From positions 434,001-498,000 of the forward strand of contig CANMRM010000001.1 of the NCBI GenBank assembly GCA_947500295.1: a DNA stretch of 64,000 nucleotides. Direction: 5' to 3'. Position 1 is the first letter of the stretch. The number at the start of each line of letters is the position of its first letter. The translations under genes and the position numbers were made by a program. The stretch comes from an uncultured Kordiimonas sp. (GTDB lineage Bacteria > Pseudomonadota > Alphaproteobacteria > Sphingomonadales > Kordiimonadaceae). The notes under the pieces were generated by a model, which had not been told where the DNA came from, searched no databases, and worked only from the letters and a program-made list of their open reading frames with translations. Shown one piece after another: positions 9,380 to 20,059 of this stretch.

Positions 9380-11775
9380 AATTCTCCCTGAGCTGGCTTA
9401 AAACTCATCTGGACACAGACGCTTCAATTGATGAGATCGTCAAAACCCTCAACGCGATCGGCCTTGAGGTGGACACGGTTGAAAACCCGGCGGAGAGGCT
9501 TGCGCCTTTCACCGTGGCTGAGGTGCTGTCTGCGGAAAAACACCCCGATGCTGACAAGTTGAAAGTGTGCCGCGTGTCAGATGGCACCAACGAAATGCAG
9601 ATTGTCTGCGGCGCACCCAATGCCCGTACCGGCATCAAGGTGGTGTTGGGGCAGCCCGGTGACTATGTGCCGGGTATTGATGTGACACTCAAGAAAGCGA
9701 CGATCCGTGGTGTCGAATCAAACGGCATGATGTGTTCCTATCGCGAGCTGGAGCTCGGCGATGACCATGATGGCATCATCGAACTCGATGAGGGCGCCGT
9801 TGTTGGCCAGTCTTTTGTTGACCATGCGAAGCTTGATGATCCGGTTGTCGATATCGAGATCACCCCAAACCGGCAGGACTGCCTTGGTGTGTATGGGATT
9901 GCTCGTGACCTTGCGGCGGCTGGCCTCGGGACACTGAAGCCTTGCCCTGATGTCTCTGTTGAGGGCAGCTTTGACAGTGATGTGACGGTTTCTATCGATC
10001 AGGACCTTATCGACAACGGCGCGTGCCCGGTCTTTTTCGGGCGCAAGTTCACTGGTGTGAAAAACGGCCCAAGCCCTCAGTGGCTGCAGGACCGGCTGAC
10101 CTCCATTGGCCTCAGGCCCATTTCTGTGCTGGTGGACATCACCAATTTCATCACCCATGACCTTGGGCGTCCGCTGCATGTGTATGACGCGGCAAAACTG
10201 AACGGTAACATCCGCGTCCGGAAAGCGTCGGCGGGAGAGGAATTCCTCGCGCTAGATGACAAGGAATACACGACCGTGGGCGGTGAGACCATGATCGCCG
10301 ACGACAAGGGTGTGCTCGGCTTTGGTGGCATTATTGGCGGAACCGAATCAGGATGCACCTTTGAAACCACGGATGTGGTGCTCGAATGTGCGCTGTTTGA
10401 CCGGATCAAAACTGCGGAAACCGGGCGCAAGCATGGTATTAACTCGGACGCGCGCTACCGATTCGAGCGTGGAGTCGACTCGTTGTTCGCACAAGCAGGC
10501 TTCGAGATCGCAAGCCAGATGATTCTGGATTTGTGTGGCGGCAAGCCAAGCCATGGTTTCTCGGCGGGCGACGTGCCTGCATGGGATAAAACAGTCTCAT
10601 TCAGGCCCGAGCGCGTGCGCACATTGGGCGGTGTTGACTTGCCTGTGTCTGAAAGTACTTCGATCCTCGAAAAACTCGGTTTTCAGGTGTCGGGAGATGC
10701 TTCACTTGCTGTGAAGGTCCCGAGCTGGCGTGTCGATGTGGACGGCGAGGCTGACCTTGTGGAAGAAGTCCTGCGCATCCACGGGTATGACGATATTCCT
10801 TCTGTGCAGCTGCCTGTCCTGGATCATAAGGCGGGGACAACACTCAGTGCGCAGCAAAAGCGAGCGCGGGCGGTCAAACGACGCCTTGCGAGTGTCGGCC
10901 TGCATGAGGTGATGACATGGTCCTTCATGCGGCAGGATCATGCCACTTTGTTTGGTGGTGGAGACGCGAGTTTGGTGGTGGACAACCCGATCTCCAGCGA
11001 GCTTGACTGTATGCGCCCCAGCATTTTGCCGAACCTGATGCTTGCAGCCCAGCGCAACAAGGATCGCGGCCAGGCTGAAGTTTCTCTTTTTGAAGTAGGC
11101 CCTGCTTATGCAAGTGATTCGGAACAGGGGCAAAGTCTGGTGGCTGCCGGCCTGCGCGCAGGCGTGAATGGCCCGCGCCACTGGGCGCGCGCTCAGGCCG
11201 CCGTAGATGTCTTTGATGCCAAGCGCGATGCCTTGGCTGCGCTGGAAGCCGCTGGTGCGCCGGTAGCCAACCTGCAGGTTTTTGCCGAAGCACCGGGTTG
11301 GTATCACCCCGGGCGGTCGGGCACGCTCCGTCTTGGACCCAAAAATATTCTGGCAAGCTTTGGTGAATTGCACCCTGCAACCCTGAAGGCGATGGATGTG
11401 GATGGCCCGATGGCGGCTTTTGAAGTCAACCTGAATGCAATCCCTTCACGCGCGAAGAAGTCGGCTACCAAAGGGGCGGTTTCCTTATCGAACCTGCAAT
11501 CGGTGGAGCGTGACTTTGCGTTCCTGATTGATCGGGATGTGGCGGTTGCGGACCTTGTTAAGGCGACGAGAGGGGCTGACAAGGCACACATCGCTGATGT
11601 GTCGGTTTTTGATGTGTATGAAGGCAAAGGTGTGCCGGACGGTCAGCGTTCCGTTGCCATCTCGGCAGTGTTCGAGCCCAAGGAAACAACCTTTTCTGAT
11701 GAACAGATTGAAGCGCTGTCCCAGAAAATCTGCGCTGCTGTTGAGAAGGCCGTGGGTGCGATATTGCGGTCATAA
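9376..11775 (+). CDS. pheT: Phenylalanine-tRNA ligase beta subunit
   Basis: The 799-residue protein is the usual full length. It has an N-terminal EMAP/OB-type tRNA-binding domain ([16 protein letters not shown]), a B3/B4 editing region ([20 protein letters not shown]), a B5 domain, a catalytic-like fold, and a C-terminal ferredoxin-fold anticodon-binding domain ([13 protein letters not shown]). It forms the (alpha-beta)2 enzyme with PheS. It is translationally coupled by ATGA. Confidence 0.97.
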   Translation: MKFSLSWLKTHLDTDASIDEIVKTLNAIGLEVDTVENPAERLAPFTVAEVLSAEKHPDADKLKVCRVSDGTNEMQIVCGAPNARTGIKVVLGQPGDYVPGIDVTLKKATIRGVESNGMMCSYRELELGDDHDGIIELDEGAVVGQSFVDHAKLDDPVVDIEITPNRQDCLGVYGIARDLAAAGLGTLKPCPDVSVEGSFDSDVTVSIDQDLIDNGACPVFFGRKFTGVKNGPSPQWLQDRLTSIGLRPISVLVDITNFITHDLGRPLHVYDAAKLNGNIRVRKASAGEEFLALDDKEYTTVGGETMIADDKGVLGFGGIIGGTESGCTFETTDVVLECALFDRIKTAETGRKHGINSDARYRFERGVDSLFAQAGFEIASQMILDLCGGKPSHGFSAGDVPAWDKTVSFRPERVRTLGGVDLPVSESTSILEKLGFQVSGDASLAVKVPSWRVDVDGEADLVEEVLRIHGYDDIPSVQLPVLDHKAGTTLSAQQKRARAVKRRLASVGLHEVMTWSFMRQDHATLFGGGDASLVVDNPISSELDCMRPSILPNLMLAAQRNKDRGQAEVSLFEVGPAYASDSEQGQSLVAAGLRAGVNGPRHWARAQAAVDVFDAKRDALAALEAAGAPVANLQVFAEAPGWYHPGRSGTLRLGPKNILASFGELHPATLKAMDVDGPMAAFEVNLNAIPSRAKKSATKGAVSLSNLQSVERDFAFLIDRDVAVADLVKATRGADKAHIADVSVFDVYEGKGVPDGQRSVAISAVFEPKETTFSDEQIEALSQKICAAVEKAVGAILRS

Positions 11776-11903
11776 CACGAAGGCCTGTTAAGCAAATTAA
11801 AAGATTTGTGTCTTGTAATAGGGCCGCGAATCGGGTGAATTTGACCGAGACGTGAGAGGTCTGGCGCGGGGGGTCGTGCCAGTGAATAGTATGGGTTCAG
11901 GAT

Positions 11904-12896
11904 TTGCCTGCTAAGTCCAAAAAGAACGCGCAAGCGAAAATGCCGCTTGGTCTGCGCCTGAAGGCGTGGTGGGAAGGCTATGATCCGGATGACATCAAGA
12001 AGCGCATCCAGGAGCGGACATCTGTTGCCGAACCCGAACAGGAGCCATCGGAAGAGCCCAAGAAACAGATCATTTCTGCAGACACCATAGATCCGTGGGA
12101 TGAAGAGACGATCGATATCGCCCAATATATATGGGGCAAAGGCTTTTGCGGCCCGGGCGGCCCTGAATACATCGTTGCGCTTTCCAAGTTGCTGGCCCTG
12201 AGCCCCGAGATGTCCATGCTGCAGATTGGCGCGGGTCTTGGCGGTCCCGCCCGCGTGCTGGCGGATCGGTTTGGCGTCTGGATCACCGGCTATGAGGCCT
12301 CTGAAAGTCTCGTGGACAAAGGAAACAAGCTTTCCAAAATGTCCGGGATGGAGAAGAAAGCCGCTCTTGAATATTACGATCCGGAAAATGTCGAAAGCTT
12401 TGGACGAAAGTTTGACCGCGCTCTCTCGAAAGAAGCCTTGTTCGCAATTCAGGACAAAAACAACATCATCGCCAACATCGAAGACAAGCTGAAGCCAGGC
12501 GGTCTGTTTTTGATGACAGAATATGTCATTGGCTCGGATGCCGTGATCGGAAAAGACAGATACAAGGAATGGGTTGTCGGTGAACGTATGCACCCTTACC
12601 CGGTGCTTGCCGACGAGCTGGTTTCCATGGTCAAAGGCAACCGGCTGCAGGTTCGTGTGTCCGAAGATATTACGATGCAATATGTCGATATGATCAATCA
12701 GGCCTGGTCGGGTGCAGATGAAGTTGCGGCAAAGCTGGCGCGCCAGGACGATGGAACACAGAAGATCCAGACTTTGATGCGAGAAGCGGAATTTTGGACC
12801 AGACGCAAAAAGCTGCTGGAAACCGGTGACCTGAAAATGTGGCGCATCGTTGCAAACAAAAAGTCTTCCGGCCCTTCGATGATGTCGGATTGGTAA
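11904..12896 (+). CDS. SAM-dependent methyltransferase
   Basis: The 330-residue protein starts at TTG 11904 (TCAGGA upstream), with a lysine-rich N-terminus. The SAM-binding motif is MLQIGAGLGGPARVLADRFG (residues about 105-124), followed by a Methyltransf_11/25-like fold. The charged N-terminal 70 residues look disordered. It resembles phosphoethanolamine/sarcosine-type methyltransferases in fold only; the substrate is unknown. An earlier start is possible. Confidence 0.8.
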   Translation: MPAKSKKNAQAKMPLGLRLKAWWEGYDPDDIKKRIQERTSVAEPEQEPSEEPKKQIISADTIDPWDEETIDIAQYIWGKGFCGPGGPEYIVALSKLLALSPEMSMLQIGAGLGGPARVLADRFGVWITGYEASESLVDKGNKLSKMSGMEKKAALEYYDPENVESFGRKFDRALSKEALFAIQDKNNIIANIEDKLKPGGLFLMTEYVIGSDAVIGKDRYKEWVVGERMHPYPVLADELVSMVKGNRLQVRVSEDITMQYVDMINQAWSGADEVAAKLARQDDGTQKIQTLMREAEFWTRRKKLLETGDLKMWRIVANKKSSGPSMMSDW

Positions 12897-12899
12897 GCG

Positions 12900-13772
12900 T
12901 TAACGTCTTTGCGAAAGCCAGATACCAGCCAGTATCAGTACACCACCACCGAAATGCAGCGGCCCGAGCGCTTCCCCGAAAATCAACCAGGCTAGTATGG
13001 CGGCAACCACCGGTTGGATCAGCAGGCCAATTGCACCAACTGCTGCTGAAATATGGGCGAGCCCGTATATAATCAGACCCTGGCCCAACACATGTGTGAC
13101 AAGTGCAAGCCCCAGAAGCGGGAGCCAGCCCTGAACTGCGACAGGGACAAAAGCACCTGCGCTCCCGACAGCAATGGGCGCCAGCAATAAAGCCGACACA
13201 ATCGCTGAGCCGAACATCAAAACAGCCGTTGGAATTTTGGCGCGTGCCCTTGCCGCTGTGATCACATAGCCGGTGAGCGCAAAGGATGTCAGCAGCCCGA
13301 GCAAGTCGCCGACCAGATAATCGGGGTTAAACGCGGCGTTCTGGCCAACCAGCGCAGCCGCGCCCGCAAGAGCCAGAGACAATCCGATCAGGAACTTTCG
13401 ACCAAAGCGTTCTCCGAAGAGAAAAAAGCCTGCCACAACCGTAAATACAGAAGCGAGGTTGGCGAGAAGCGTTGCATTTGCAACCGTTGTCCGGTCAACA
13501 GCCCAGTGCCAGAAGAAGAGATCCAGCGCAAACCAGAAGCCAACAAGAAAAATGAGCCACCAGTCTTTGCCCGAAAGCTCTCTGAGTTGGCCTCGCAGGC
13601 TTGGAAAAGCAAGAATAATGGCGAGAAAAACAGGCGCGCTCAGGGCCATGCGCCAAAAAGCGGCTGCAGTTGGGTTTACTGGTGACAATCGCATGAAAAT
13701 CGCTGCTGAGCCGATTGCGATGCCGCCAAGCAGGATTGACGAAATGCCAAGGCTGGTGCCGCTGGTCCGCAT
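12900..13772 (-). CDS. EamA/DMT-family inner-membrane transporter
   Basis: The 290-residue protein has about ten hydrophobic helices arranged as two EamA repeats. The first contains NPTAAAFWRMALSAPVFLA, and the second ends in EALGPLHFGGGVLILAGIWLS. Family members export amino acids or metabolites; the substrate here is unknown. It is convergent with the methyltransferase gene (3 nt between stops) and divergent from acs. Confidence 0.9.
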   Translation of the reverse strand: MRTSGTSLGISSILLGGIAIGSAAIFMRLSPVNPTAAAFWRMALSAPVFLAIILAFPSLRGQLRELSGKDWWLIFLVGFWFALDLFFWHWAVDRTTVANATLLANLASVFTVVAGFFLFGERFGRKFLIGLSLALAGAAALVGQNAAFNPDYLVGDLLGLLTSFALTGYVITAARARAKIPTAVLMFGSAIVSALLLAPIAVGSAGAFVPVAVQGWLPLLGLALVTHVLGQGLIIYGLAHISAAVGAIGLLIQPVVAAILAWLIFGEALGPLHFGGGVLILAGIWLSQRR

Positions 13773-13899
13773 AAAAACACTTTCTGAAAAAATACGTTCG
13801 AAAGTTTGAACCCAGAAGGATTGACCTCAGGCGATATCATGTCTGATACTCGCGCACAAACCAGAATAACAATCCGCCAGAACCATAAGGATGGGCTCC

Positions 13900-15837
13900 A
13901 TGACCGAAAGTCAGATGTTTCCGGTGCCGGAAAGTGCCGTGGCAAACACGGTGTGTACCGAGGAAAAGTACAAAGAACTCTATGCGCAGTCTGTCAGTGA
14001 CCCTGAAGGCTTTTGGCGCGAACATGGCCAGCGGATCGATTGGATCAAACCTTTCACACGGGTAAAAAACACCAGTTTCGAAGGCGATGTGAACATCAGA
14101 TGGTTCGAGGATGGCACCCTGAACGCCTGCGTTAACTGTGTCGACCGCCACCTGCCGGAAAAGGAGCACGATGTTGCGCTCATCTGGGAAGGTGACGATC
14201 CGTCTGTTTCCGCCGACATAACCTACGGCCAGCTCCATGAAAAAGTTTGCCGGTTTGCCAACGGCCTGCGGGCCAGAGGTGTCAGTAAAGGTGACAGAGT
14301 CACGATTTACATGCCGATGGTGCCGGAGGCTGTGTATGCCATGCTGGCATGCGCCCGTATCGGCGCAGTTCATAGCGTTGTGTTTGGCGGGTTTTCACCT
14401 GACGCGCTGGCAGGCCGTATTCTGGACTGCGAGTCGACCATTGTTATCACAGCAGACGAAGGCGTGCGCGGTGCCAAGGCAATTCCGCTCAAAGCAAATG
14501 TGGATGAAGCCCTGAGCCAATGCCCGGATGTCGATACCGTTGTTGTGCTTAAGCACACCGGTGGGTCCATCGAATGGTTTGAAGATCGGGATGTCTGGTA
14601 CGACGTTTTGACCGCAGACCAGCCCCTTGAATGTGAGCCGGAGGAAATGGCGGCCGAAGACCCTCTCTTCATCCTTTATACCTCTGGATCCACGGGCAAG
14701 CCCAAAGGCGTATTGCACACCACAGGCGGCTATATGGTCTGGACCTCCATGACCCATGAATATGTCTTCGATTACAAACCTGGAGAAGTCTACTGGTGCA
14801 CGGCGGATGTTGGCTGGGTCACAGGTCACAGCTACATTGTGTATGGTCCGCTCGCTAACGGTGCAACCAGCCTGGTGTTTGAAGGTGTTCCAACCTACCC
14901 GGACGCAGGCCGCTTCTGGCAGGTGTGTGAAAAGCACAAGGTGAATATTTTTTATACGGCGCCGACTGCTATTCGGGCGTTAATGCGCCTCGGTGACGAA
15001 CCGGTGAAAAAATATGACCGGTCTTCCATTCGTTTGTTGGGCTCGGTCGGCGAACCCATCAACCCCGAAGCGTGGCTCTGGTACCACCGTGTCGTCGGTG
15101 ATGAGCGCTGCCCCATCGTGGATACCTGGTGGCAGACAGAAACCGGCGGTGCCATGATCACGCCGCTGCCGGGTGCAACCGCACTCAAACCAGGCTCAGC
15201 GACCCGTCCCTTTTTCGGCGTTCAGCCTGCCCTTGTCGACAGCGAAGGAGCATTCCTTGAAGGCGCTGCCTCGGGCAATCTGGTGATCAAGGACAGCTGG
15301 CCCGGCCAGATGCGTACGGTGTATGGTGATCACCAGCGTTTCAAGGAAACCTATTTCAGCGCCTACAAGGGCATGTATTTTACCGGGGACGGGTGTCGCC
15401 GTGATGAAGATGGTTATTACTGGATAACGGGGCGCGTTGATGACGTTATCAATGTTTCAGGTCACCGCATCGGTACAGCCGAAATCGAGTCGGCGCTGGT
15501 TGCCCACGACGGTGTATCGGAAGCGGCGGTGGTCGGATACCCGCATGACATCAAGGGACAGGGCATATATGCTTATGTCACGCCGCCTGCAGGCGTTGAG
15601 CCGACCGAAGATTTGCGCGCAGCACTTGTGAAGTGGGTACGCAAGGAAATCGGTCCGGTTGCGACACCGGACCTTATCCAGTTTGCGCCCGGTCTGCCGA
15701 AAACCCGTTCAGGCAAGATCATGCGCCGCATATTGCGCAAGATTGCGGAAAATGAATTCGGCAATCTGGGCGACACGTCTACACTTGCCGAGCCGGCTGT
15801 CGTTGATGACCTGATCGAGAACAGGCTCAACCGCTAG
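13900..15837 (+). CDS. acs: Acetate-CoA ligase (acetyl-CoA synthetase)
   Basis: The 645-residue protein has the acyl-adenylate-forming enzyme core: P-loop [11 protein letters not shown], motif [14 protein letters not shown] and the hinge [20 protein letters not shown]. The C-terminal acetylatable lysine motif [14 protein letters not shown] is present. It activates acetate to acetyl-CoA through acetyl-AMP and is probably controlled by lysine acetylation. ATAAGG ends 9 nt before ATG 13900, favouring this start over ATG 13891. Confidence 0.97.
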   Translation: MTESQMFPVPESAVANTVCTEEKYKELYAQSVSDPEGFWREHGQRIDWIKPFTRVKNTSFEGDVNIRWFEDGTLNACVNCVDRHLPEKEHDVALIWEGDDPSVSADITYGQLHEKVCRFANGLRARGVSKGDRVTIYMPMVPEAVYAMLACARIGAVHSVVFGGFSPDALAGRILDCESTIVITADEGVRGAKAIPLKANVDEALSQCPDVDTVVVLKHTGGSIEWFEDRDVWYDVLTADQPLECEPEEMAAEDPLFILYTSGSTGKPKGVLHTTGGYMVWTSMTHEYVFDYKPGEVYWCTADVGWVTGHSYIVYGPLANGATSLVFEGVPTYPDAGRFWQVCEKHKVNIFYTAPTAIRALMRLGDEPVKKYDRSSIRLLGSVGEPINPEAWLWYHRVVGDERCPIVDTWWQTETGGAMITPLPGATALKPGSATRPFFGVQPALVDSEGAFLEGAASGNLVIKDSWPGQMRTVYGDHQRFKETYFSAYKGMYFTGDGCRRDEDGYYWITGRVDDVINVSGHRIGTAEIESALVAHDGVSEAAVVGYPHDIKGQGIYAYVTPPAGVEPTEDLRAALVKWVRKEIGPVATPDLIQFAPGLPKTRSGKIMRRILRKIAENEFGNLGDTSTLAEPAVVDDLIENRLNR

Positions 15838-15976
15838 ACCTGCCAGTAGCGCTGTATCCAATGCGTTCGGGAAAAAAGTTGGCGGTTGCTGACGAGAGTC
15901 GTCATATTTGTTTCATGGCATACAGCCATTGTGTGCGGACCGTGCCAACCCCGTGGTGGATAAGTGAAAGGCTTCG

Positions 15977-16501
15977 ATGAAAACACTCTATTTTCTGCGG
16001 CATGCCAAATCGGACTGGAGTGACTATTCACTCCCGGATCACGATCGTCCACTGAATGCGCGTGGTCGTCGCGCTTGCATGAAAATTGGACGAGCCATGC
16101 AACGGTTCGATATTCAGCCGCACCTGGTGCTGTGCTCCACCGCCGTTCGCGCCCAAGAAACGCTTGAGCGCGTGATGACTGCAGGCGCGCTGGATTGGCA
16201 GGTTAAGAGTGAGGGTGACCTCTATGGTGCCGGCGCAGACCGCATACTCAGCCTCGTACGGCAGCAGTCAGATGCGCACGACAGCCTGTTTTTCGTGGGG
16301 CACAACCCCGGTTTTCAAGACCTTGTTGTCGGACTTTCTGGCACGGAAGCGGAAGAGGGGCTTATTGCGCACGCCATGCGCAAGCTGCCAACCGGGGCAT
16401 TTGCGGAAATCAGGTTCGACGAGCCCAGTTTTCAGAAAATTGGTCTTGGAGGTGGACATCTTCAAAGGTTCGTGAAGCCTAAAGACAAAACCATGGTTTA
16501 G
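15977..16501 (+). CDS. SixA-like histidine phosphatase
   Basis: The 174-residue protein has the histidine-phosphatase start LYFLRHAKSDW (catalytic RHA) and the second active-site histidine in FFVGHNPGFQDL. Size and motifs match SixA-type phosphohistidine phosphatases. It is likely cytoplasmic, and the target is unknown. It is a monocistronic-looking gene downstream of acs. Confidence 0.88.
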   Translation: MKTLYFLRHAKSDWSDYSLPDHDRPLNARGRRACMKIGRAMQRFDIQPHLVLCSTAVRAQETLERVMTAGALDWQVKSEGDLYGAGADRILSLVRQQSDAHDSLFFVGHNPGFQDLVVGLSGTEAEEGLIAHAMRKLPTGAFAEIRFDEPSFQKIGLGGGHLQRFVKPKDKTMV

Positions 16502-16638
16502 TTTCACCTTGTTCCGGATCGTTATAGGATAACAGCTGCTGCTTTCTCCAACAGAGGCAGCGCTTTTGCCAAGCATGCGCCCTTTCGCTATACTGGAATA
16601 TGACTCGACAGAGAAAGGACACTTGCCGGGGATTAACC

Positions 16639-17127
16639 ATGAAACTCTTAAATCGCATACTTTTGATATCAGTTTTCCTCTCCTGGGCCTCCGGCCCAAC
16701 CTATGCAAGTACGGTAGAGATAGTGCTGCAGTCTTCCCAGCTCCTTCGACAGGGGAATGCCTATCTGCAAGATGGCGACATCCAAAAGGCAAAAAAAATT
16801 CTGGCGCGGGCGCTCGACAGCAATCTGACAAACAGCCAGCTTGCCAACGTGCACAACAGCATGTGTGTGGCGCATATAAAGGAAGAGGACTGGAATACTG
16901 CGATTGAGCATTGTGATGCAGCCATCAGCAAGGTGCCGACCAACTGGCGGTTTCACAATAACCTCGGAAACATCTATTTTGGCCTTGGAGACTATGGTCT
17001 GGCTATGAAGAGTTACCGCAAGGGTTTAAGCATCGCGCCAAGGTCAATCACCATCGCGGCAAACATTGAAATGCTGGAGGCTTATGTTCAGCGACGCCCC
17101 CACCAAGTATCGTTCGACCCGACGTGA
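16639..17127 (+). CDS. Exported TPR-repeat protein
   Basis: Starting at ATG 16639 gives a signal peptide (LLNRILLISVFLSWASG, cleavage near YAS) and a 162-residue protein with about three tetratricopeptide repeats (residues 35-140, for example NLGNIYFGLGDYGLAMKSYR). It is a probable periplasmic protein-interaction scaffold. A longer in-frame start at 16600 would bury the signal peptide, so it is less likely. Confidence 0.75.
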   Translation: MKLLNRILLISVFLSWASGPTYASTVEIVLQSSQLLRQGNAYLQDGDIQKAKKILARALDSNLTNSQLANVHNSMCVAHIKEEDWNTAIEHCDAAISKVPTNWRFHNNLGNIYFGLGDYGLAMKSYRKGLSIAPRSITIAANIEMLEAYVQRRPHQVSFDPT

Positions 17128-17250
17128 CCGTTGATATTATACGGCAGCCTGCTTACTTATTGAATCAACAAACAAAGAACTGTCGTCCAAAGCAAAAATA
17201 ATGATAGCGAGCCCCAAACAATCAAACACGCGGTTATAAAATATGTATCG

Positions 17251-17892
17251 GTGATCCTGCTGATGTTTCTGGCTGCTTGCGATGGCGTGGACCGTGTGCC
17301 GGCCCAGCCGGGCGTGCTTGTGGGTACGCGCGCCAATATTAAAATGCATGGTCGCGACGTCGTGGCTGAGGTGACACGGGTCATCGACAAGCTGGTGACC
17401 ATGGAGTTTCGGGACTGGCGCGGTGGCGTGATCCGCGAAGTCAATCTGTACCGTGGGCTTTTCCCCGTCAGTGGCACTGATCAGGGCTTGCGATACGAAT
17501 CCAATTTCGATGAGAGCTCGCTTGAGGGATTGTTTCCTCTGCAAGTGGGCAAAACCATCGGTGTCTCGGGCACCATGTATTATGTCGATGGCGGTGAGTC
17601 GGCGGATTTTTACACACATGTCGAGGTCGTCGGGGAAAAAACCGTCGACCTGAAAACCGGACCGCGCCGCACTTTTGTCGTTCAGCTTGAATGGGAGTTT
17701 AGCTGGAACGGAATCACGCGGCGGAAAACAGATACCGTACATTTCGACCCTGAACGTTCCATGGTGCTCAAATCCGTGGTGCGGGGTCAGAATTTCCAGA
17801 ATTACTGGGTGGTGGTGTCAGTTGATGAACCCGAGAACCCCAACAGTCCCTCTGACCCGCCCGCCCGTCGCTCCGGCACGGTTATGATCTAG
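17251..17892 (+). CDS. Probable lipoprotein of unknown function (N-terminus uncertain)
   Basis: From GTG 17251 the product begins MILLMFLAACDG, a lipobox (LAAC) with only nine residues before the cysteine. That is too short for a normal lipoprotein signal. The frame is open upstream to a stop at 17161 but has no ATG, GTG or TTG. The upstream residues IKHAVIKYVS would make an ideal charged n-region. The mature 200-residue part is beta-rich with no family I recognise. See the finding on a possible frameshift. Confidence 0.65.
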   Translation: MILLMFLAACDGVDRVPAQPGVLVGTRANIKMHGRDVVAEVTRVIDKLVTMEFRDWRGGVIREVNLYRGLFPVSGTDQGLRYESNFDESSLEGLFPLQVGKTIGVSGTMYYVDGGESADFYTHVEVVGEKTVDLKTGPRRTFVVQLEWEFSWNGITRRKTDTVHFDPERSMVLKSVVRGQNFQNYWVVVSVDEPENPNSPSDPPARRSGTVMI

Positions 17893-17900
17893 AAAAGCGC

Positions 17901-18281
17901 TCACACGCTGTATATTGCGCCGTCTTTGACAGCATGGGCAATGGAGCGCAAATATTTACCCTTACAAGGTCCCCGGACACATTTTCCGGACTTCGGCTCG
18001 AACAGGGCACCGTGTGTTCTACAGAGCAGATGCTTGCCTTTCAGGTCTGTGAACTTGTCCCCAAACATATTGAGGGGGGTGCCCGCGTGAGGGCAAAAAT
18101 TCAGAAATACGGCAATTGTATCGCCTGTTCTTTGAATGAATATGCTGGTCCGAAACCGACCTTCTGTGAATATCAGTTCTTTGCCACCATGCTCAGGCAG
18201 GTCATCAATCCTCGCAAGCAAAGTGCCCGCTGCCGGCGTGGCTTCAAGGTCAGACAGTTCCAGGGGCGATGGTGGTGGCAC
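17901..18281 (-). CDS. Rieske [2Fe-2S] protein
   Basis: The 126-residue protein from GTG 18281 has the two Rieske boxes CPHAG and CRTHGALF, separated by 17 residues after the first histidine. It is a small stand-alone Rieske ferredoxin type without transmembrane segments. The GTG shares its first base with the TAG stop of the EVE gene, so translation is coupled. It is the last gene of the tsaD-gpsA-YciI-EVE-Rieske operon. Its redox partner is unknown. Confidence 0.85.
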   Translation of the reverse strand: MPPPSPLELSDLEATPAAGTLLARIDDLPEHGGKELIFTEGRFRTSIFIQRTGDTIAVFLNFCPHAGTPLNMFGDKFTDLKGKHLLCRTHGALFEPKSGKCVRGPCKGKYLRSIAHAVKDGAIYSV

Positions 18282-18688
18282 TATAACCCCGACATAGAGC
18301 AGATTTTCTGGAAAGCGCCGGCGTCCAGAGGCATCACGGATAGTCGCGCTTGGCGCACGAGGGCGATGTCGCCAAGGGACGGATCGGCTTTGATGTCGGA
18401 GAGTGTTGCAGGGTGATCTGCGCTTTTGACCGCCGCAAGGTCCACCAGGCAAAACCGGCCCGTGTCGTCATCCGGGTCTGAATAGGGACCAACCGCTACG
18501 CGGCACAAGCCCACGACAGCCCGTTCCTTGCCGGAATGGTAGAAGAGCACTTCATCACCAACCGCCATGGCTCGCATGTTTTTTTGCGCCTGGAAGTTTC
18601 TGACGCCGTCCCAGGGTTCCTTGTCGACAGAAAGCTGGTCCTGCCAGGACCAGTCTCCGGGTTCTGATTTTACCAGCCAATATGCCAT
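18281..18688 (-). CDS. EVE-domain protein
   Basis: The 135-residue protein begins MAYWLVKSEPGDWSW and continues with WDGVRNFQAQKNMRAMAVGD, the signature of EVE (PUA-like) domains that bind modified bases. The ATG at 18688 is the family-typical start. It lies 11 nt after the YciI gene and overlaps the Rieske gene by one base. The cellular role in bacteria is not settled; RNA or modified-DNA recognition is likely. Confidence 0.92.
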   Translation of the reverse strand: MAYWLVKSEPGDWSWQDQLSVDKEPWDGVRNFQAQKNMRAMAVGDEVLFYHSGKERAVVGLCRVAVGPYSDPDDDTGRFCLVDLAAVKSADHPATLSDIKADPSLGDIALVRQARLSVMPLDAGAFQKICSMSGL

Positions 18689-18699
18689 CGTTTGCGCTC

Positions 18700-18999
18700 C
18701 TAAGCGTCCGCGCCCCAACTGCCTGTCACGCGCCGCCATGGGTGAATTTCCACCCGCTCAAACAGCCCGGCCGTGGCATAGGGATCATTCTCGGCAAACA
18801 GCTGCACCGCCGCTTCGCTTGCGGCGTCAATCACCAGCATACTGCCGATGGGTGCGCCGTCTTCGCCCGCGCCCAAAAGGGGGCCCCCGAGTTTGACCCG
18901 GTCCCCGGCATCTGCAAGATACTCCAGATGAGCGGGTCGGGTCGCCTGACGGACACCGGCGCTTTCAGGCTTGTCGTAACAAAAAATAGCGAACAACAT
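18700..18999 (-). CDS. YciI-like protein
   Basis: The 99-residue protein MLFAIFCYDKPES has the dimeric ferredoxin-like YciI fold: conserved RPAHLEYL with the active-site-like His, and the DPYATAGLFERVEIHPW segment. It follows gpsA by 9 nt in the operon. The biochemical role of most members is unknown. Confidence 0.9.
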   Translation of the reverse strand: MLFAIFCYDKPESAGVRQATRPAHLEYLADAGDRVKLGGPLLGAGEDGAPIGSMLVIDAASEAAVQLFAENDPYATAGLFERVEIHPWRRVTGSWGADA

Positions 19000-19008
19000 T
19001 CGGCTCTC

Positions 19009-20001
19009 CTACTGGGTTTCATCTGTGAAGGGCCGAGCGAGCAGGTCATCCATTACGTCGCGCGCGTTCTTGCCTTCCTTGAGGATACGATACACCGCTT
19101 TGGTGATGGGCATATCCAGATTTTTCTCCAGCGCAATCTGGTAAACGATGTCGACCGTGTGCGCTCCTTCTGCGACCGAGTTACGCTCGGCCATAATGTC
19201 TGCAAATGATTTGCCCTCGCCAACAGCTTTGCCGAGCGACATATTACGTGACTGCGTGCTTGAGCAGGTCAGGATCAGGTCACCAAGTCCAGACAGCCCC
19301 ATCAGGGTTTCCCGGCGCGCGCCGTAAATGGCACCAAACCGAACCATCTCGGCAAGGCCGCGTGTAATAACCGCAGCTCTGGCATTTTCGCCTGTACCAA
19401 GCCCGGCAGCGACCCCTGTGGCGATCGCCAGCACGTTTTTTATCGCACCACCAATTTGGGCTCCAACGATGTCGCTGCTGAGATAGGGGCGAAATGTGGG
19501 CAGTCCGAGTGCATCAACAAGCTTGGCGCCCAGTCCTTCATCCTCAACGGCGAGCGTAACAGCGCACGGCAGGCCACGCGCGACTTCAGCAGCAAAAGTG
19601 GGGCCTGACAGAACGCTTACCGGGTGCCCGGGGGCTGCTTCTGTAATCGCTGTGCTGAGGAGTTCGCCAGTTGATACTTCAATACCCTTGGAGCAAATGA
19701 CAAGCGGCACATCAGCGCGTAAATGTTCCGCAAGTTGAGCAGCCATCGTCCGTGTATATTGCGCTGGCGCCACCATGAGAACTGCGTCCCTGTCAGCCAG
19801 GTCCGAGAGCTGGTTCGTGGCGCGGAGTCCTGTATCCAGGGGCACACCTGGCAGAAAAACGGTGTTTTCATGGGACTGGTTTATCGCGGCCACAACGTCC
19901 GGTTCGCGCGCCCACAGAAGTGTGTCCCGTCCGGCCTGTGTTGCCGCAGCGGCAAGCGCGGTGCCCCATGCGCCTCCACCCAGTATGCCGATTTTGTCCA
20001 A
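19009..20001 (-). CDS. gpsA: Glycerol-3-phosphate dehydrogenase [NAD(P)+]
   Basis: From TTG 20001, preceded by AAGGAG, the 330-residue product begins with the Rossmann motif KIGILGGGAWGTALA. It retains the catalytic-lysine region AIKNVLAIATGVAAGL and the signature LSGLGDLILTCSS. It makes sn-glycerol 3-phosphate for phospholipid synthesis. The longer frame upstream of 20001 does not resemble the family. The gene lies 58 nt after tsaD. Confidence 0.96.
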   Translation of the reverse strand: MDKIGILGGGAWGTALAAAATQAGRDTLLWAREPDVVAAINQSHENTVFLPGVPLDTGLRATNQLSDLADRDAVLMVAPAQYTRTMAAQLAEHLRADVPLVICSKGIEVSTGELLSTAITEAAPGHPVSVLSGPTFAAEVARGLPCAVTLAVEDEGLGAKLVDALGLPTFRPYLSSDIVGAQIGGAIKNVLAIATGVAAGLGTGENARAAVITRGLAEMVRFGAIYGARRETLMGLSGLGDLILTCSSTQSRNMSLGKAVGEGKSFADIMAERNSVAEGAHTVDIVYQIALEKNLDMPITKAVYRILKEGKNARDVMDDLLARPFTDETQ

Positions 20002-20059
20002 GAGTTTGTCTCCTTTGTCGGGCCAACACTGCCTTTCACGTCGGGCAACTTCAAGCCTC

